This document shows positions 1 to 8,635 of a stretch of 64,000 bases of DNA, in pieces. The notes under the pieces are model-generated. The model searched no databases, was not told where the DNA came from, and saw nothing but the letters and a program-made list of their open reading frames with translations. The stretch's first letter is position 1, and each line of letters begins with the position of its first letter. Made by a program: the position numbers and the translations under genes. The DNA is from Cupriavidus gilardii (GTDB lineage Bacteria; Pseudomonadota; Gammaproteobacteria; Burkholderiales; Burkholderiaceae). The stretch is taken from assembly GCF_008801915.1 (NCBI RefSeq), contig NZ_VZOV01000014.1, forward strand, positions 62,001 through 126,000, written 5' to 3'.

Positions 1-1371
1 GCCCAGCGTACGGTTGGCCCGCTGCAGATAGTGGCGCGCCACGCGGTTGACGTCGTCGACCGTCACCCGCTCGATCTGATCGCGGGCAATCAGCATCAGC
101 CGCCAATCGCCCTTGGCAATGGCCTCCGACAGCGCCACGCCGTAACTGGCCGGATCGTTGAGCATCCTTTCGTAGCCGTTGCGCGCACGCCGCTGTGCGC
201 GGTCGAGCTCCTCCTGCGTGATGGGCCGCGCGGCGATGCCTTCGACCAGTTCGAGCAGTCCGGTACGCGCCGGCTCCAGCGGCTGCGCCTTGCCGACCTG
301 TGCCAGGAACACCACGCTGCCCGGCTGCTTCAACGCCCGCACAAAGCCCGCCTGCGACGCCGCCTTCCTCTGCTCGACAAGCCCGTGGTACAGGCGTCCT
401 CCTGGAATGGCAGTCAGGATATCGACCAGCAGCGTCATCGCGGCAGTATCCGGATGCGCGCCCGGGCCGATGTGATACTGCGCGGCCACGACCTGGATAT
501 CGCCGGGCCGCTGCAGCAGGATCTCGCGCGGCCCTTCCTGCGGCGGCTCGACGGTGTACTGCTCCGTCAGCACGCGTGCGGGCCGGGGAATCGCGCCGAA
601 ATAGCGGCTCACGCTGGCCAGCGTGCGCTGCGGATCGAATTGCCCCGTGATCACCAGCACCGCATTGTCGGGCTGGTAGTAGCGGCGATAGAAGGCCTGC
701 AGCGCGTCGATGCCGACGTGCTCGATATCGCTGCGCGCGCCGATCGGCGCCTTGCCGTAGTTGTGCCAGTGATAGGCGCTGGCGGCGAGCTGCCGCAGCA
801 GCACGCCGGTCGGACTGTTCTCGCCGCGTTCCAGCTCGTTGCGCACCACCGTCATCTCGCTGTCGAGCGCGCTGCGCGAGATCGTGCTGTTGACCATCCG
901 ATCCGCTTCCATCCGCAGCAGCCAGTCCAAATTTTCCTCGCTGGCCGCGAAGGTGGCGAAGTAGTTGGTGCGATCGTACGCGGTGGTGCCGTTGAACTGC
1001 ATTCCCCGACTGGCCATCTGCCTGCCGGTCGCGCCATCGGGAAGGCTGGGGGTACCCTTGAACAGCAGGTGCTCGAGCAGATGCGCCATGCCGCTTTCGC
1101 CGTAGTTCTCGTGCCGGCTGCCGACCAGGTAGGTGATATTGACGGTGGTGGTCGGCTGCGCCGCATCGGGAGCCAGCAGCACGCGCAGCCCGTTCGGCAG
1201 TCGGTATTCGGTGATGCCTTCAGCGGTGGCGACCGGTACGGGCGAGGTCGGCGCGGCGGCTGGCACGTGGACCGGCTCGGCCGACAAGCGCGCGGCAGGC
1301 GCCAGGCTGGGGCCGCACAAGGCGGCCACTATGACGGCGGGCAGAACCCAGCCTGCAACGCTGCGACGCAT
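1..1371 (-). CDS. M16 (pitrilysin/insulinase-like) zinc metalloprotease, C-terminus cut off by window edge
   Basis: The frame stays open from an ATG at 1371 to the window edge, giving about 457 residues of a protein that is usually longer. The N-terminus has a hydrophobic signal-like segment (residues about 6-28), so export to the periplasm is likely. The inverted zinc motif HLLEH lies at residues 97-101, with the usual family context GMAHLLEHLLFKGT. Further on, a segment reading HNYGKAPIGARSDIEHV and an AFYRRYYQPDNA stretch match the M16 active-site domain. The family hydrolyses peptides and often works as a pair of M16 domains. The substrate cannot be inferred. The gene follows the PhoD-like gene in the same direction, separated by a hairpin repeat. 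Confidence 0.9.
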   Translation of the reverse strand, partial: MRRSVAGWVLPAVIVAALCGPSLAPAARLSAEPVHVPAAAPTSPVPVATAEGITEYRLPNGLRVLLAPDAAQPTTTVNITYLVGSRHENYGESGMAHLLEHLLFKGTPSLPDGATGRQMASRGMQFNGTTAYDRTNYFATFAASEENLDWLLRMEADRMVNSTISRSALDSEMTVVRNELERGENSPTGVLLRQLAASAYHWHNYGKAPIGARSDIEHVGIDALQAFYRRYYQPDNAVLVITGQFDPQRTLASVSRYFGAIPRPARVLTEQYTVEPPQEGPREILLQRPGDIQVVAAQYHIGPGAHPDTAAMTLLVDILTAIPGGRLYHGLVEQRKAASQAGFVRALKQPGSVVFLAQVGKAQPLEPARTGLLELVEGIAARPITQEELDRAQRRARNGYERMLNDPASYGVALSEAIAKGDWRLMLIARDQIERVTVDDVNRVARHYLQRANRTLG

Positions 1372-1472
1372 GGGGACTCCGTGTTGGCTCGGGCAACGAG
1401 GTCATCGTACCAAAGGGGGCGGCGCGGGACATGCGCAGCCGTATTGTCCAGCGGTATTGCCGCCCTCTCCCC

Positions 1473-1504
1473 GGCCCCCTCTCCCGCGAGCGGGAGAGGG
1501 GGCC
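1473..1504. repeat. GC-rich intergenic hairpin repeat (CTCTCCCGC-type)
   Basis: This is a near-perfect inverted repeat with 14-bp arms (GGCCCCCTCTCCCG and its complement) around a CGAG loop, between the PhoD-like gene and the M16 gene. It has no U-tract on either side. The core CCCTCTCCCGC/GCGGGAGAGGG recurs at 41157-41193, so it is a dispersed hairpin element that may also stop or stabilise transcripts. Confidence 0.7.
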
Positions 1505-1525
1505 GATGCGCCGTCGCGCGGCGAG

Positions 1526-3532
1526 CTACACCACGTTGACCACGGCCGAGCCAGCCGGCACCTCCACCGTCGTGACGCTTGCCGTCGCCGGCTGCGGCGG
1601 CGCATTGCCGTCGACCAGCCCCTTCAGGATATGGAAAGCGCAATTGAGCCGGTCCGGCGTCAGCGTGACGATCGCATAGCCGGTGACGTTGGTCTCCACG
1701 TAGCGCATCCAAGGATTGAAATGCTGCAGCGTGCGATTCAGCGTGTTGACCACCGCGCCGCTGACCTCCTCGTAGATCAACGCCTTGATCTCGGCGAGGC
1801 GCGGATCGTTGTCGACCACGCTCTTGTACGTGCTCATCAGCGTATTGCTGGACAGCCCCGCGCCGACCAGGTCGACCATGACCGGCGTCGGTGTCGCCGC
1901 GTCGTAGTCGTCCATCACCACGCCGGCAAAGAACGCGTGGATGTCCCCGGTCAACGCCACCACATTGCGCACGTTGTTCGTCTTCAGGAACGCCATCAGG
2001 TTGCGGCGCTCGGCGTCGTAGCCATCCCACTGGTCGGCGTTCAGCACATAGGTCGCCAGCAGAGAGGCCGGCGGCAGGCGGCTGTCGAGCGTCGGCTTGA
2101 TATTGGCGTCGAAATTGGCGGCGTCGATGCCGGCCTGCGTCGACAGCAGTTGCCGCAGGTTGGCGTAGGCGACGTTGTTCGGATAGGTCCCCGACGATAC
2201 CGCCGCGCGCAAGTCCGCCGTCAGCGCCGTTTCCATCTGGTCGCGCAGCGGTGTCAGCGCCGTATTGCTCGCGATCAGCCGCAGCACCATCAGCTCCGCG
2301 ATGGCTTCGGTCAGATCGGCCTGCATGCGCAGCAGGGAAACCTGATTGCCCCACAGCTTCCACGTCGTCGCCGCGCCGCCGATACGGTCCTGCCACCACG
2401 CGCGCTGTGCATCGCCCAGCATCGATACCGGCGTCAGCGCACCGCCCGCCGCGGCGATCTTCGCGTCCTCGGCCGCCTTCAGCGTGTCGCGCCGGATGAA
2501 GAAGCGGCTGCCGACATCGCCGCCGGCATTGGCCTCCGAGATCAGATGATCGGCGCGATACAAGCGCTCGTCGGTCATCAGCAGTGTCGCCAGATTGCCG
2601 AAGGTGAAGGAGCGATAGATCTGGATGTTCTGGAACGAGGGGTTGTTCAGATCCAGCGTGACATCGGCCGGCAGGAACTCGAACCAGGCCTGATTGGCGG
2701 CGCGCCGCCGCGCCGTCTGCGGCGTCTGGTCGTCGTCGGCGTCATAGCTCTGGCGGTCCTGCCAGCAGTCGTCGGAGAACTCGTGGTCGTCCCAGATCGC
2801 GATCATCGGGAAGCGCGCATGCAGCGCCTGCAGCCGCGCGTCGCTGCGATAGGCCTTGTACAGATAGCGGTAGTCCTCCAGCGTGGTCGCGTAGCGGAAG
2901 CCGCTTGGCAGCGTCGTGCCATCGGGCAGCGACAGCGGCGTATGGCGGCCTTCGACCAGGTTGACCGGTGCGCCGTCGGCCACCGCCTCGTAGATGTAGT
3001 CGCCGGTATGCACGATGAAATCGAGGTCCTGCTGGGCGAGCTCCTCCATGCCGGCCCAGTGGTTGATGCTCCAGTCCTGACAGCTGACGAAGGCGAACTT
3101 CAGCTGCGACAGCGGCGTGCCGGCCGCGGGCGCCGTGCGGGTCCGGCCCACCGGGCTGAAGCGGCTGCCCACGCGGAAGCGGTAGTAGTAGGTCGTAGCG
3201 GCATTCAGGCCGGTGACCTTGGTGCGCAGCGTGTAGTCCCACTCGGGCAGCGCGCGCAGATGGTCGTTGACGACCAGCGTGGAGAAGTCCTCCTGTGTCG
3301 ACACCTGCAGGCGCACATTGACGTGACGCCTGCCGTTGTTGCCTTCGACGCGCGTCCACAGGACGACGCTGTCGGGTCGGGGATCCCCCGAGGCGACCCC
3401 GTGGCGGAAGTCGAACAGGTCCGGTTCGGGCGGATCGGGATTGTCATCGCCACCGCCGCAGCCGGCCAACCCCGTGGTGGCCACCGAGACGGTGATGAAG
3501 CTTCCCCATTTCAAGAACTGGCGACGATCCAT
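1526..3532 (-). CDS. PhoD-like alkaline phosphatase/phosphodiesterase, Tat-exported
   Basis: The 668-residue product opens with DRRQFLKWG, a twin-arginine export signal, followed by a hydrophobic stretch and LAGC, which also fits a lipobox; it may therefore be a Tat-exported lipoprotein. The metallophosphoesterase motifs of PhoD-type enzymes are visible: GDYIYEA, the metal-binding WDDHEFSDD, and GDIHAFFAG near the C-terminal third. The family releases phosphate from phosphomonoesters or diesters outside the cytoplasm. The ATG at 3532 is preferred because GGAG lies six bases upstream. An ATG at 3544 is possible but lacks a ribosome binding site. No Pho box was identified. Confidence 0.9.
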   Translation of the reverse strand: MDRRQFLKWGSFITVSVATTGLAGCGGGDDNPDPPEPDLFDFRHGVASGDPRPDSVVLWTRVEGNNGRRHVNVRLQVSTQEDFSTLVVNDHLRALPEWDYTLRTKVTGLNAATTYYYRFRVGSRFSPVGRTRTAPAAGTPLSQLKFAFVSCQDWSINHWAGMEELAQQDLDFIVHTGDYIYEAVADGAPVNLVEGRHTPLSLPDGTTLPSGFRYATTLEDYRYLYKAYRSDARLQALHARFPMIAIWDDHEFSDDCWQDRQSYDADDDQTPQTARRRAANQAWFEFLPADVTLDLNNPSFQNIQIYRSFTFGNLATLLMTDERLYRADHLISEANAGGDVGSRFFIRRDTLKAAEDAKIAAAGGALTPVSMLGDAQRAWWQDRIGGAATTWKLWGNQVSLLRMQADLTEAIAELMVLRLIASNTALTPLRDQMETALTADLRAAVSSGTYPNNVAYANLRQLLSTQAGIDAANFDANIKPTLDSRLPPASLLATYVLNADQWDGYDAERRNLMAFLKTNNVRNVVALTGDIHAFFAGVVMDDYDAATPTPVMVDLVGAGLSSNTLMSTYKSVVDNDPRLAEIKALIYEEVSGAVVNTLNRTLQHFNPWMRYVETNVTGYAIVTLTPDRLNCAFHILKGLVDGNAPPQPATASVTTVEVPAGSAVVNVV

Positions 3533-3743
3533 GTTGTTCTCCATGTCAGGACAGGGACAGGTCAGGGGACACAGGCAGCATAGGAAATCGATCCGCCTAT
3601 CGCGAGGACATGGGCGCCGATGCCGATGCGATGCTGCAACGCGCGGGCCCGCTCTATTCAGGTACTGCCGGCAATTGCCGCTATCCGCCCGGCATTTGGC
3701 GCCGATTTGCCGCGCAGGGTCGAATTCGTATAAGGTGCGCCTC

Positions 3744-4790
3744 ATGGAAGAACAGAAACGCCACCCAATCCGCAATGCGAATCGCAACTTGTTTCGGCAG
3801 GCCCTGGCGCACCTGCCCTACAAGACCATCGGTGCCGCCGCCGTGCTGACGGCGGCCGGCTTTCTGAGCTACTGGACCTACCTCGGCATCAATCAGGGCC
3901 GCCTGCTGTTCGACGCGCGCCGCCGCCCGCCGCGCGAGCTGCCGGAAGGCATCACCGCCTATTCGCACACCATTCCGGGCGGAATGCTGCGCGGCTACGT
4001 GTATCGCGGCGATGCACACTGTGCCGTCACCGACCTGTTGTTCTATTTGCCAGGTCGCGGCGAAGACGTGCTCGAGACCATGCAATTTCTACATTGGCTG
4101 CCGGCCGAAGTCGGCTTCGCCACGTTCGACTATCGCGGCCTGGGTCATTCCGACGGCAGTCCGTCGGAGGCGGCCGCGGTGGCCGATGCCAGCCAGTTCC
4201 TGCTGCACCTTCGGCGCGTGTTGCCGGGCACGCGCGTGCACGTGGTGGGGCGCAGCCTGGGCACGGGCGTCGCCATTCAATTGGCGGATCTTCAGGACTT
4301 CGAGAGCCTGCAATTGATCACGCCCTACGATTCGCTGCTCGAGCTCGTGCGCAAGCGTTTTCCGCTGGTGCCGCTGCGCCAGCTGATGCGTCATCACTTC
4401 GATTCGATTTCGCACTGCAAGAAGGTGGTGCAGCGGACCAAGGTGCTGCTCGCCGAAGTCGACGATGTGGTTCCGCATGAATGCTCCGAGCGGCTGATGG
4501 CGGCGTGGCCGGGACCGGTGGCGGTGGAGACCATCCCCGGCAGCAATCATTCGGACATCATTGCGCACCAGAGCACCTGGCAAGCGCTGAGCGAGTTCGC
4601 GCTGCTCTTTGCGCGCCGGCCCGATCTCGACGCACATGGCAATCGGCTCGACGAAACGCCTGCACCTGCGCCCACGCCTGAACCCGCACCTGCGTCCGAG
4701 CACACCGCCGCCAACGACAGCGGCGGCGGCCTGGAGCCCCCGGGCCTGCCTGTCGCGGCCGCGCCGCTGCGTACCGACGGCGCCAGCTGA
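3744..4790 (+). CDS. Membrane-anchored alpha/beta hydrolase
   Basis: The 348-residue protein begins at an ATG preceded by AAGG. One N-terminal membrane segment (about residues 30-50) anchors an alpha/beta hydrolase domain. The nucleophile elbow is GRSLGTG, the oxyanion region is LPGRGED, and SNHSD near residue 270 fits the catalytic histidine. It resembles the YfhR/BEM46-type serine hydrolases whose substrates are mostly unknown. The C-terminal tail of about 60 residues is rich in Pro, Ala and Thr with APTPEPAP repeats and is probably disordered. It is divergent from the PhoD-like gene. Confidence 0.8.
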   Translation: MEEQKRHPIRNANRNLFRQALAHLPYKTIGAAAVLTAAGFLSYWTYLGINQGRLLFDARRRPPRELPEGITAYSHTIPGGMLRGYVYRGDAHCAVTDLLFYLPGRGEDVLETMQFLHWLPAEVGFATFDYRGLGHSDGSPSEAAAVADASQFLLHLRRVLPGTRVHVVGRSLGTGVAIQLADLQDFESLQLITPYDSLLELVRKRFPLVPLRQLMRHHFDSISHCKKVVQRTKVLLAEVDDVVPHECSERLMAAWPGPVAVETIPGSNHSDIIAHQSTWQALSEFALLFARRPDLDAHGNRLDETPAPAPTPEPAPASEHTAANDSGGGLEPPGLPVAAAPLRTDGAS

Positions 4791-4858
4791 ACGAGGGCGC
4801 GGGCGCGCCGGGCCCTGGCCCGCGCGCAGACGAATGACGCCGGTCGCCCACCCGCCAG

Positions 4859-4930
4859 TCATCTGGACAGGTAGATCACGATCGCGATCAGGCCGATCGC
4901 GGCGAGGGTCAGCAACACGTAGGTGAGCAC
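4859..4930 (-). CDS. Possible 23-residue single-span membrane mini-protein
   Basis: A GTG-initiated frame encodes 23 residues, almost all hydrophobic (LLTLAAIGLIAIVIYL) and ending SR, as expected for a tiny single-span inner-membrane protein. There is no convincing ribosome binding site, and an in-frame stop just upstream excludes a longer form. It is the only coding candidate in the 4791-5166 gap; the rest of that gap is GC-rich with imperfect hairpins. It may be chance. Confidence 0.25.
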   Translation of the reverse strand: MLTYVLLTLAAIGLIAIVIYLSR

Positions 4931-5166
4931 GGCGCCACGCTGTCAGTCGTTTTCCCCGGAGTATTCCGTAGTGGACCTGGCGGCGCCGTCCGCGCTTGGC
5001 TGATTACGGCAAGGATTCGTCCTACAAGCAAGGCGCAGCTTGCTTTCGGGGGCGGCCAAGGGCGAGGCCACGGCTTCGACGTTATGCGCATTCGGCATGA
5101 CCCCGTTCGAGCCGCTGTGGAACAATGCCTGATCGCTGTTCCTCTCACATTGATTCCATACAAGCC

Positions 5167-6021
5167 ATGAATTCCAGCTCCGACGCCATCGTCTATCTGA
5201 ACGGCGAATTGACGCCACTGTCCGAAGCGCGCATTCCCGTGCTCGACCGCGGCTTTATCTTTGGCGATGGCGTCTACGAGGTGATCCCGGTCTATGCCGG
5301 CAAGCCGTTCCGCGCGGCGCAGCATCTGGCGCGACTGTCGCGCAGCCTTGACGCGATCGGTATTCCAAATCCGCATGACGAGACCCAATGGTCGGCACTG
5401 ATCGCGCGCGTGATGCAGGCCAATCCGATGCCGGACCAGATGATCTATATCCAGGTCACGCGCGGCGTCGCCAAGCGCATGCATGCGTTCCCGAAGGAGG
5501 TCACGCCGACCGTCTTCATCATGGCCAACCCGATGTCGCTGCCGCCGGCCGCCGCGACCGAGCGGGGGGTTGCCTGCGTCACGATGGAAGACAAGCGCTG
5601 GCTGCACTGCCAGATCAAGTCGACGTCGCTGCTGGGCAATGTGCTCGCCGCCCAGAATGCCGCCGAGCATGGCGTCACCGAAGCCATCCAGTTCCGCGAC
5701 GGCATGCTGACCGAGGCCTCGGCGTCCAACGTCTGGGTCGTCAAGGATGGCACCGTCTCGGCACCGCCAAAGGACAATCTGATCCTCGAAGGGATCCGCT
5801 ATGGCCTGATCGAAGAACTGTGCGCGCGCTTCGAGATTCCGCTGGTGTCCCGCCCGGTCACACGCGACGAGGTATTTGCCGCAGACGAGGTCCTGCTGTC
5901 GTCGGCCAGCAAGGAGATCCTTCCGGTCGTGACGATCGACGGCAAGACAATCGGCAGCGGTACGCCTGGACCGGTATTCAAGCGCCTGTACGCGGCCTAT
6001 CAGCAGGCCAAGACGGCCTGA
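5167..6021 (+). CDS. dat: D-amino-acid aminotransferase (fold-type IV PLP enzyme)
   Basis: The 284-residue product is the usual length for class IV aminotransferases. The region CQIKSTSLLGNVL supplies the PLP lysine (K151) and matches the D-alanine transaminase signature more closely than BCAT or ADC lyase. The N-terminal VYLNGELTPLSEARIPVLDRGFIFGDGVYE is also typical of D-amino-acid transaminases. The expected reaction is pyridoxal-phosphate-dependent exchange between D-alanine or D-glutamate and 2-oxo acids in the cytoplasm. The gene is single and closed by a strong hairpin terminator. An ADC-lyase or BCAT role is less likely but not excluded. Confidence 0.85.
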   Translation: MNSSSDAIVYLNGELTPLSEARIPVLDRGFIFGDGVYEVIPVYAGKPFRAAQHLARLSRSLDAIGIPNPHDETQWSALIARVMQANPMPDQMIYIQVTRGVAKRMHAFPKEVTPTVFIMANPMSLPPAAATERGVACVTMEDKRWLHCQIKSTSLLGNVLAAQNAAEHGVTEAIQFRDGMLTEASASNVWVVKDGTVSAPPKDNLILEGIRYGLIEELCARFEIPLVSRPVTRDEVFAADEVLLSSASKEILPVVTIDGKTIGSGTPGPVFKRLYAAYQQAKTA

Positions 6022-6067
6022 AGCCGGTTCGGCGGAACCCGGCGCCAGCCGTCTCCGTCTGCATCGT

Positions 6068-6107
6068 GACAAAGCCGCCGGGTGCGATGCACTCCGGCGG
6101 CTTTGTC
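6068..6107. terminator. Bidirectional hairpin terminator between dat and the XRE/cupin gene
   Basis: A perfect 14-bp inverted repeat (GACAAAGCCGCCGG and its complement) encloses a 12-nt loop. Each right arm ends in CTTTGTC, giving a short T-rich flank in both directions. It lies between two convergent genes, so it probably ends both transcripts. Confidence 0.75.
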
Positions 6108-6123
6108 ATTGGCGGCCCCAGTC

Positions 6124-6675
6124 TTATTTCGCCGTGGTGACCAGCACCTCGGCCTGCGCGCGTCCCACCGTGCGGATGCGGTGCGGCAGATCGGCATCGA
6201 AGTACAGCGAATCGCCGACCGACAGCGCGATGGTCTGCTCCCCCAGCATCACCTCGACCTGACCTTTCAGCACGAACAGGAATTCCTCGCCGCTGTGCGC
6301 CGAGCGCGCTTCGTCGGGAAACTCGCGCGGCGGATACATGATGAAGGGCTCCATCGCCTTGACCTTGCGCTGCGCGGCGATGGCCTCGTAGCGATAGGTG
6401 CCCTCGCGCGCCGATGGCGACAGCGGCTCCCGCTCGCCGGCACGCGACACGCAGACCACCTCGTGCGCGCTGTCGCGTGCGTCGCCGAGCAATTGACCGG
6501 TACCCATGCCATAGGCATCGGCGATCTTCAGGATCGTGGCGATCGATGGCGAACTGAGGCCCCGCTCCAGCTTGGACAGATAACTGCGCGTCAGGCCGGT
6601 CTGCTCGGCCAGCGTTTCCAGCGAAAAGCCGCGTTGGCGGCGGAGCGTGCGGAGGCGATGCGCCAGATTGACCAT
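6124..6675 (-). CDS. XRE-family regulator with C-terminal cupin sensor
   Basis: The 183-residue protein has an N-terminal helix-turn-helix (about residues 4-60, with GFSLETLAEQTGLTRSYLSKLERG) and a C-terminal cupin_2 barrel (about residues 110-180, with SGEEFLFVLKGQVEVMLG). This is the PuuR/SutR-like arrangement in which the cupin senses a small ligand. It is divergent from a Bug receptor and an aldolase gene, which it probably controls. The ATG at 6675 starts exactly at the conserved domain; an in-frame ATG at 6732 would add 19 residues. TGACACA-type repeats lie upstream. Confidence 0.88.
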   Translation of the reverse strand: MVNLAHRLRTLRRQRGFSLETLAEQTGLTRSYLSKLERGLSSPSIATILKIADAYGMGTGQLLGDARDSAHEVVCVSRAGEREPLSPSAREGTYRYEAIAAQRKVKAMEPFIMYPPREFPDEARSAHSGEEFLFVLKGQVEVMLGEQTIALSVGDSLYFDADLPHRIRTVGRAQAEVLVTTAK

Positions 6676-6731
6676 TGAGAGGGACGGTAGCGAAGCGACC
6701 GCGGCATTATATCGGCGCTGCGGGTACAGCA

Positions 6732-6795
6732 TGTCCTACTTGACACAGCACACTCAATAGGACACATTGTGTCATGCCGGCAATCACATGACACA
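6732..6795. promoter_or_regulatory. Cluster of TGACACA half-sites, probable XRE/cupin operator
   Basis: The divergent intergenic region contains a perfect 13-bp palindrome GACACATTGTGTC at 6761-6773. Further TGACACA copies sit at 6741-6747 and 6789-6795. An inverted pair TGTCCTA/TAGGACA lies at 6732-6738 and 6758-6764. Such clustered dyads between an autoregulated regulator and its target genes are typical operators. The assignment to the XRE/cupin protein is by position only. Confidence 0.5.
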
Positions 6796-6811
6796 CAACG
6801 GAGAGTTACCG

Positions 6812-7789
6812 ATGAAAGCGCCCCGATGGATGGTGGCGGTCGCCAGCTGCTGCCTGATGACCGTGAATGCCGCAGCCGCAGAACCCTTCCCCGCCAAGCC
6901 GATCCGGCTGGTGGTGCCGTTCGGCGCCGGCGGAATCACCGACAATATCGCCCGTCTGGTCGGGCAGGAATGGTCCGGTGCACTGGGCCAGACCGTTCTG
7001 ATCGAGAATCGGCCGGGAGCCGGCGGCCTGCTGGCCGCGCAGGCCGCCGCCAAGGCGGCGCCCGACGGCTATACCGTGTTCATGGGCACGGTGGGCACGC
7101 AGATCGTCAATCCGCTGATCTATCCGGCCGGCAAGCTTCCCTACTCTCCGGACAGCCAATTCACGCCGCTCGGCATGGTGTCGAAGTCGCCGTTCATGCT
7201 GGCGGTGGCGACCGGCGTACCGGCGCGCGACCTCAAGGAATTCCTGGCCTATGCGCGCAACCATCCCGACCGGCTTGACTATGGCTCGGCGGGCAGCGCC
7301 AGTGCGCCGCACATGAGCATGGAGCTGCTCAAGCTGTTGAGCGGCACGAAGATCAACCACGTGCCGTACAAAAGCGGCGCCGAAGCGGTCAATGCGGCCA
7401 TTGGCGGCCACGTGGCCGCGGTGATCGATGCCGTGCCCGTCGTCATGCCGCAGGTCAAGGCGGGCAAGCTGCGCGCGCTGGCCATCGCCAACGGTACGCG
7501 CTCCACCGCGGCGCCCACCGTGCCCACGAGTCAGGAAGCCGGCTTGCCGTCTTTCGAGACGAGCTCGTGGAATGCGCTGTACGTCCCGGCCGGCACGCCC
7601 GCGGACGTGGTCGAGAAACTGTCCTCGACGCTGCGTACCACGCTGGCCCGTCCAGGCCTGCGCGGCCGCCTCGCAGCGCAAGGCAGCGAAGCGCTGGCCG
7701 GCACGCAACAGGAATACGCTGCAATGATGGCCGCCGAAAAGAAGAAGTGGGCGGCGGTGGTCGATGCGGCAAAGATCAAGGCCGAGTAG
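6812..7789 (+). CDS. Bug/TctC-family periplasmic solute-binding receptor
   Basis: The 325-residue protein has a signal peptide ending near NAAAAEPFPAKP. The Bug-family hallmarks follow: PIRLVVPFGAGGITDNIARLV, IENRPGAGG, GYTVFMGTVG, and an HVPYKSGAEAVNAAIGGHV segment. Bug proteins bind small carboxylates or amides in the periplasm; no TctA/TctB transporter genes are present here, so it is an orphan receptor as is common in this group. The start has GGAG eight bases upstream. It is followed after 44 bases by a class II aldolase gene, suggesting a shared pathway. Confidence 0.9.
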   Translation: MKAPRWMVAVASCCLMTVNAAAAEPFPAKPIRLVVPFGAGGITDNIARLVGQEWSGALGQTVLIENRPGAGGLLAAQAAAKAAPDGYTVFMGTVGTQIVNPLIYPAGKLPYSPDSQFTPLGMVSKSPFMLAVATGVPARDLKEFLAYARNHPDRLDYGSAGSASAPHMSMELLKLLSGTKINHVPYKSGAEAVNAAIGGHVAAVIDAVPVVMPQVKAGKLRALAIANGTRSTAAPTVPTSQEAGLPSFETSSWNALYVPAGTPADVVEKLSSTLRTTLARPGLRGRLAAQGSEALAGTQQEYAAMMAAEKKKWAAVVDAAKIKAE

Positions 7790-7833
7790 AACGGACCCAC
7801 GGCCGTCCTTCAACATCCTACGGAACCTGCAAT

Positions 7834-8604
7834 ATGGCTGACACCTTCGACCTGAAGAAAGACGAGCTGATCGCCCGCGCACAGGGCGAGATGCAAACCC
7901 GGCTGACCGTGCCGGAACGATCGCTGCGCGAAAAGGTGGCGCTGACCTGCCGCATCCTGTTCGACGGCGGCCACGACTCCGGCCTCGCCGGCCAGATCAC
8001 GGCGCGCGCCGACGAACCCGGCCGCTACTACACGCAACGGCTGGGGCTCGGCTTCGACGAAATCACCGCGGAGAATCTGTTGCTGGTCGACGAAGACCTG
8101 CGGGTGCTGGAAGGCGGCGGCATGCCGAATCCGGCCAACCGCTTCCACTCATGGATCTATCGCGCACGGCCCGACGTCAACTGCATCATCCACACGCATC
8201 CGTTCCACGCGGCGACGCTGTCGATGCTGGAAGTGCCGCTGATGGTCTCGCACATGGACACCTGCGTGCTGTACGGCGACTGCGCTTTCCTCGAGAAATG
8301 GCCCGGGGTGCCGGTCGGCAACGAGGAGGGCGAGATCATTTCGGCGGCCCTGGGCGACAAGCGCGCCATCCTGCTGGCCCACCATGGCCTGCTGGTCGCC
8401 GCGACCTCGGTCGAGGAGGCCTGCGTGATGGCGCTGCTGTTCGAGCGCGCGGCCCGCATGCAGCTGGCCGCGATGGCGGCCGGCACGATCAAGCCGCTGC
8501 CCGAGGCGCTGGCCGCGGAGGCGCACGACTGGATCCTGACGCCGCGCCGCTCGCAGCTGACGTTCGAGTACTACGCGCGCCGCACGCTGGCCGCACGCGG
8601 CTGA
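7834..8604 (+). CDS. Class II aldolase/adducin-family protein
   Basis: The 256-residue protein belongs to the fuculose-aldolase/adducin family. Its zinc ligands are visible as HTHPFH (H120, H122) and the downstream HH pair (H183/H184), and the N-terminal SGLAGQIT fits the substrate phosphate or carboxylate loop. Members cleave aldols or decarboxylate hydroxy-acids, but the substrate here is unknown. It lies directly downstream of a Bug receptor and is divergent from the XRE/cupin regulator, so uptake and cleavage of a small hydroxy-acid is a reasonable inference. Confidence 0.85.
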   Translation: MADTFDLKKDELIARAQGEMQTRLTVPERSLREKVALTCRILFDGGHDSGLAGQITARADEPGRYYTQRLGLGFDEITAENLLLVDEDLRVLEGGGMPNPANRFHSWIYRARPDVNCIIHTHPFHAATLSMLEVPLMVSHMDTCVLYGDCAFLEKWPGVPVGNEEGEIISAALGDKRAILLAHHGLLVAATSVEEACVMALLFERAARMQLAAMAAGTIKPLPEALAAEAHDWILTPRRSQLTFEYYARRTLAARG

Positions 8605-8635
8605 AGGCGGCGCGTCTCGGCGCGAGGACGCTGCG

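Noticed and set aside
1133-3583. Long rightward open frame of 816 codons opposite the PhoD-like gene
   Set aside because: Its translation is Arg/His/Gln-rich with no domain, typical of antisense frames in high-GC DNA; the opposite strand encodes a clear PhoD-type enzyme.
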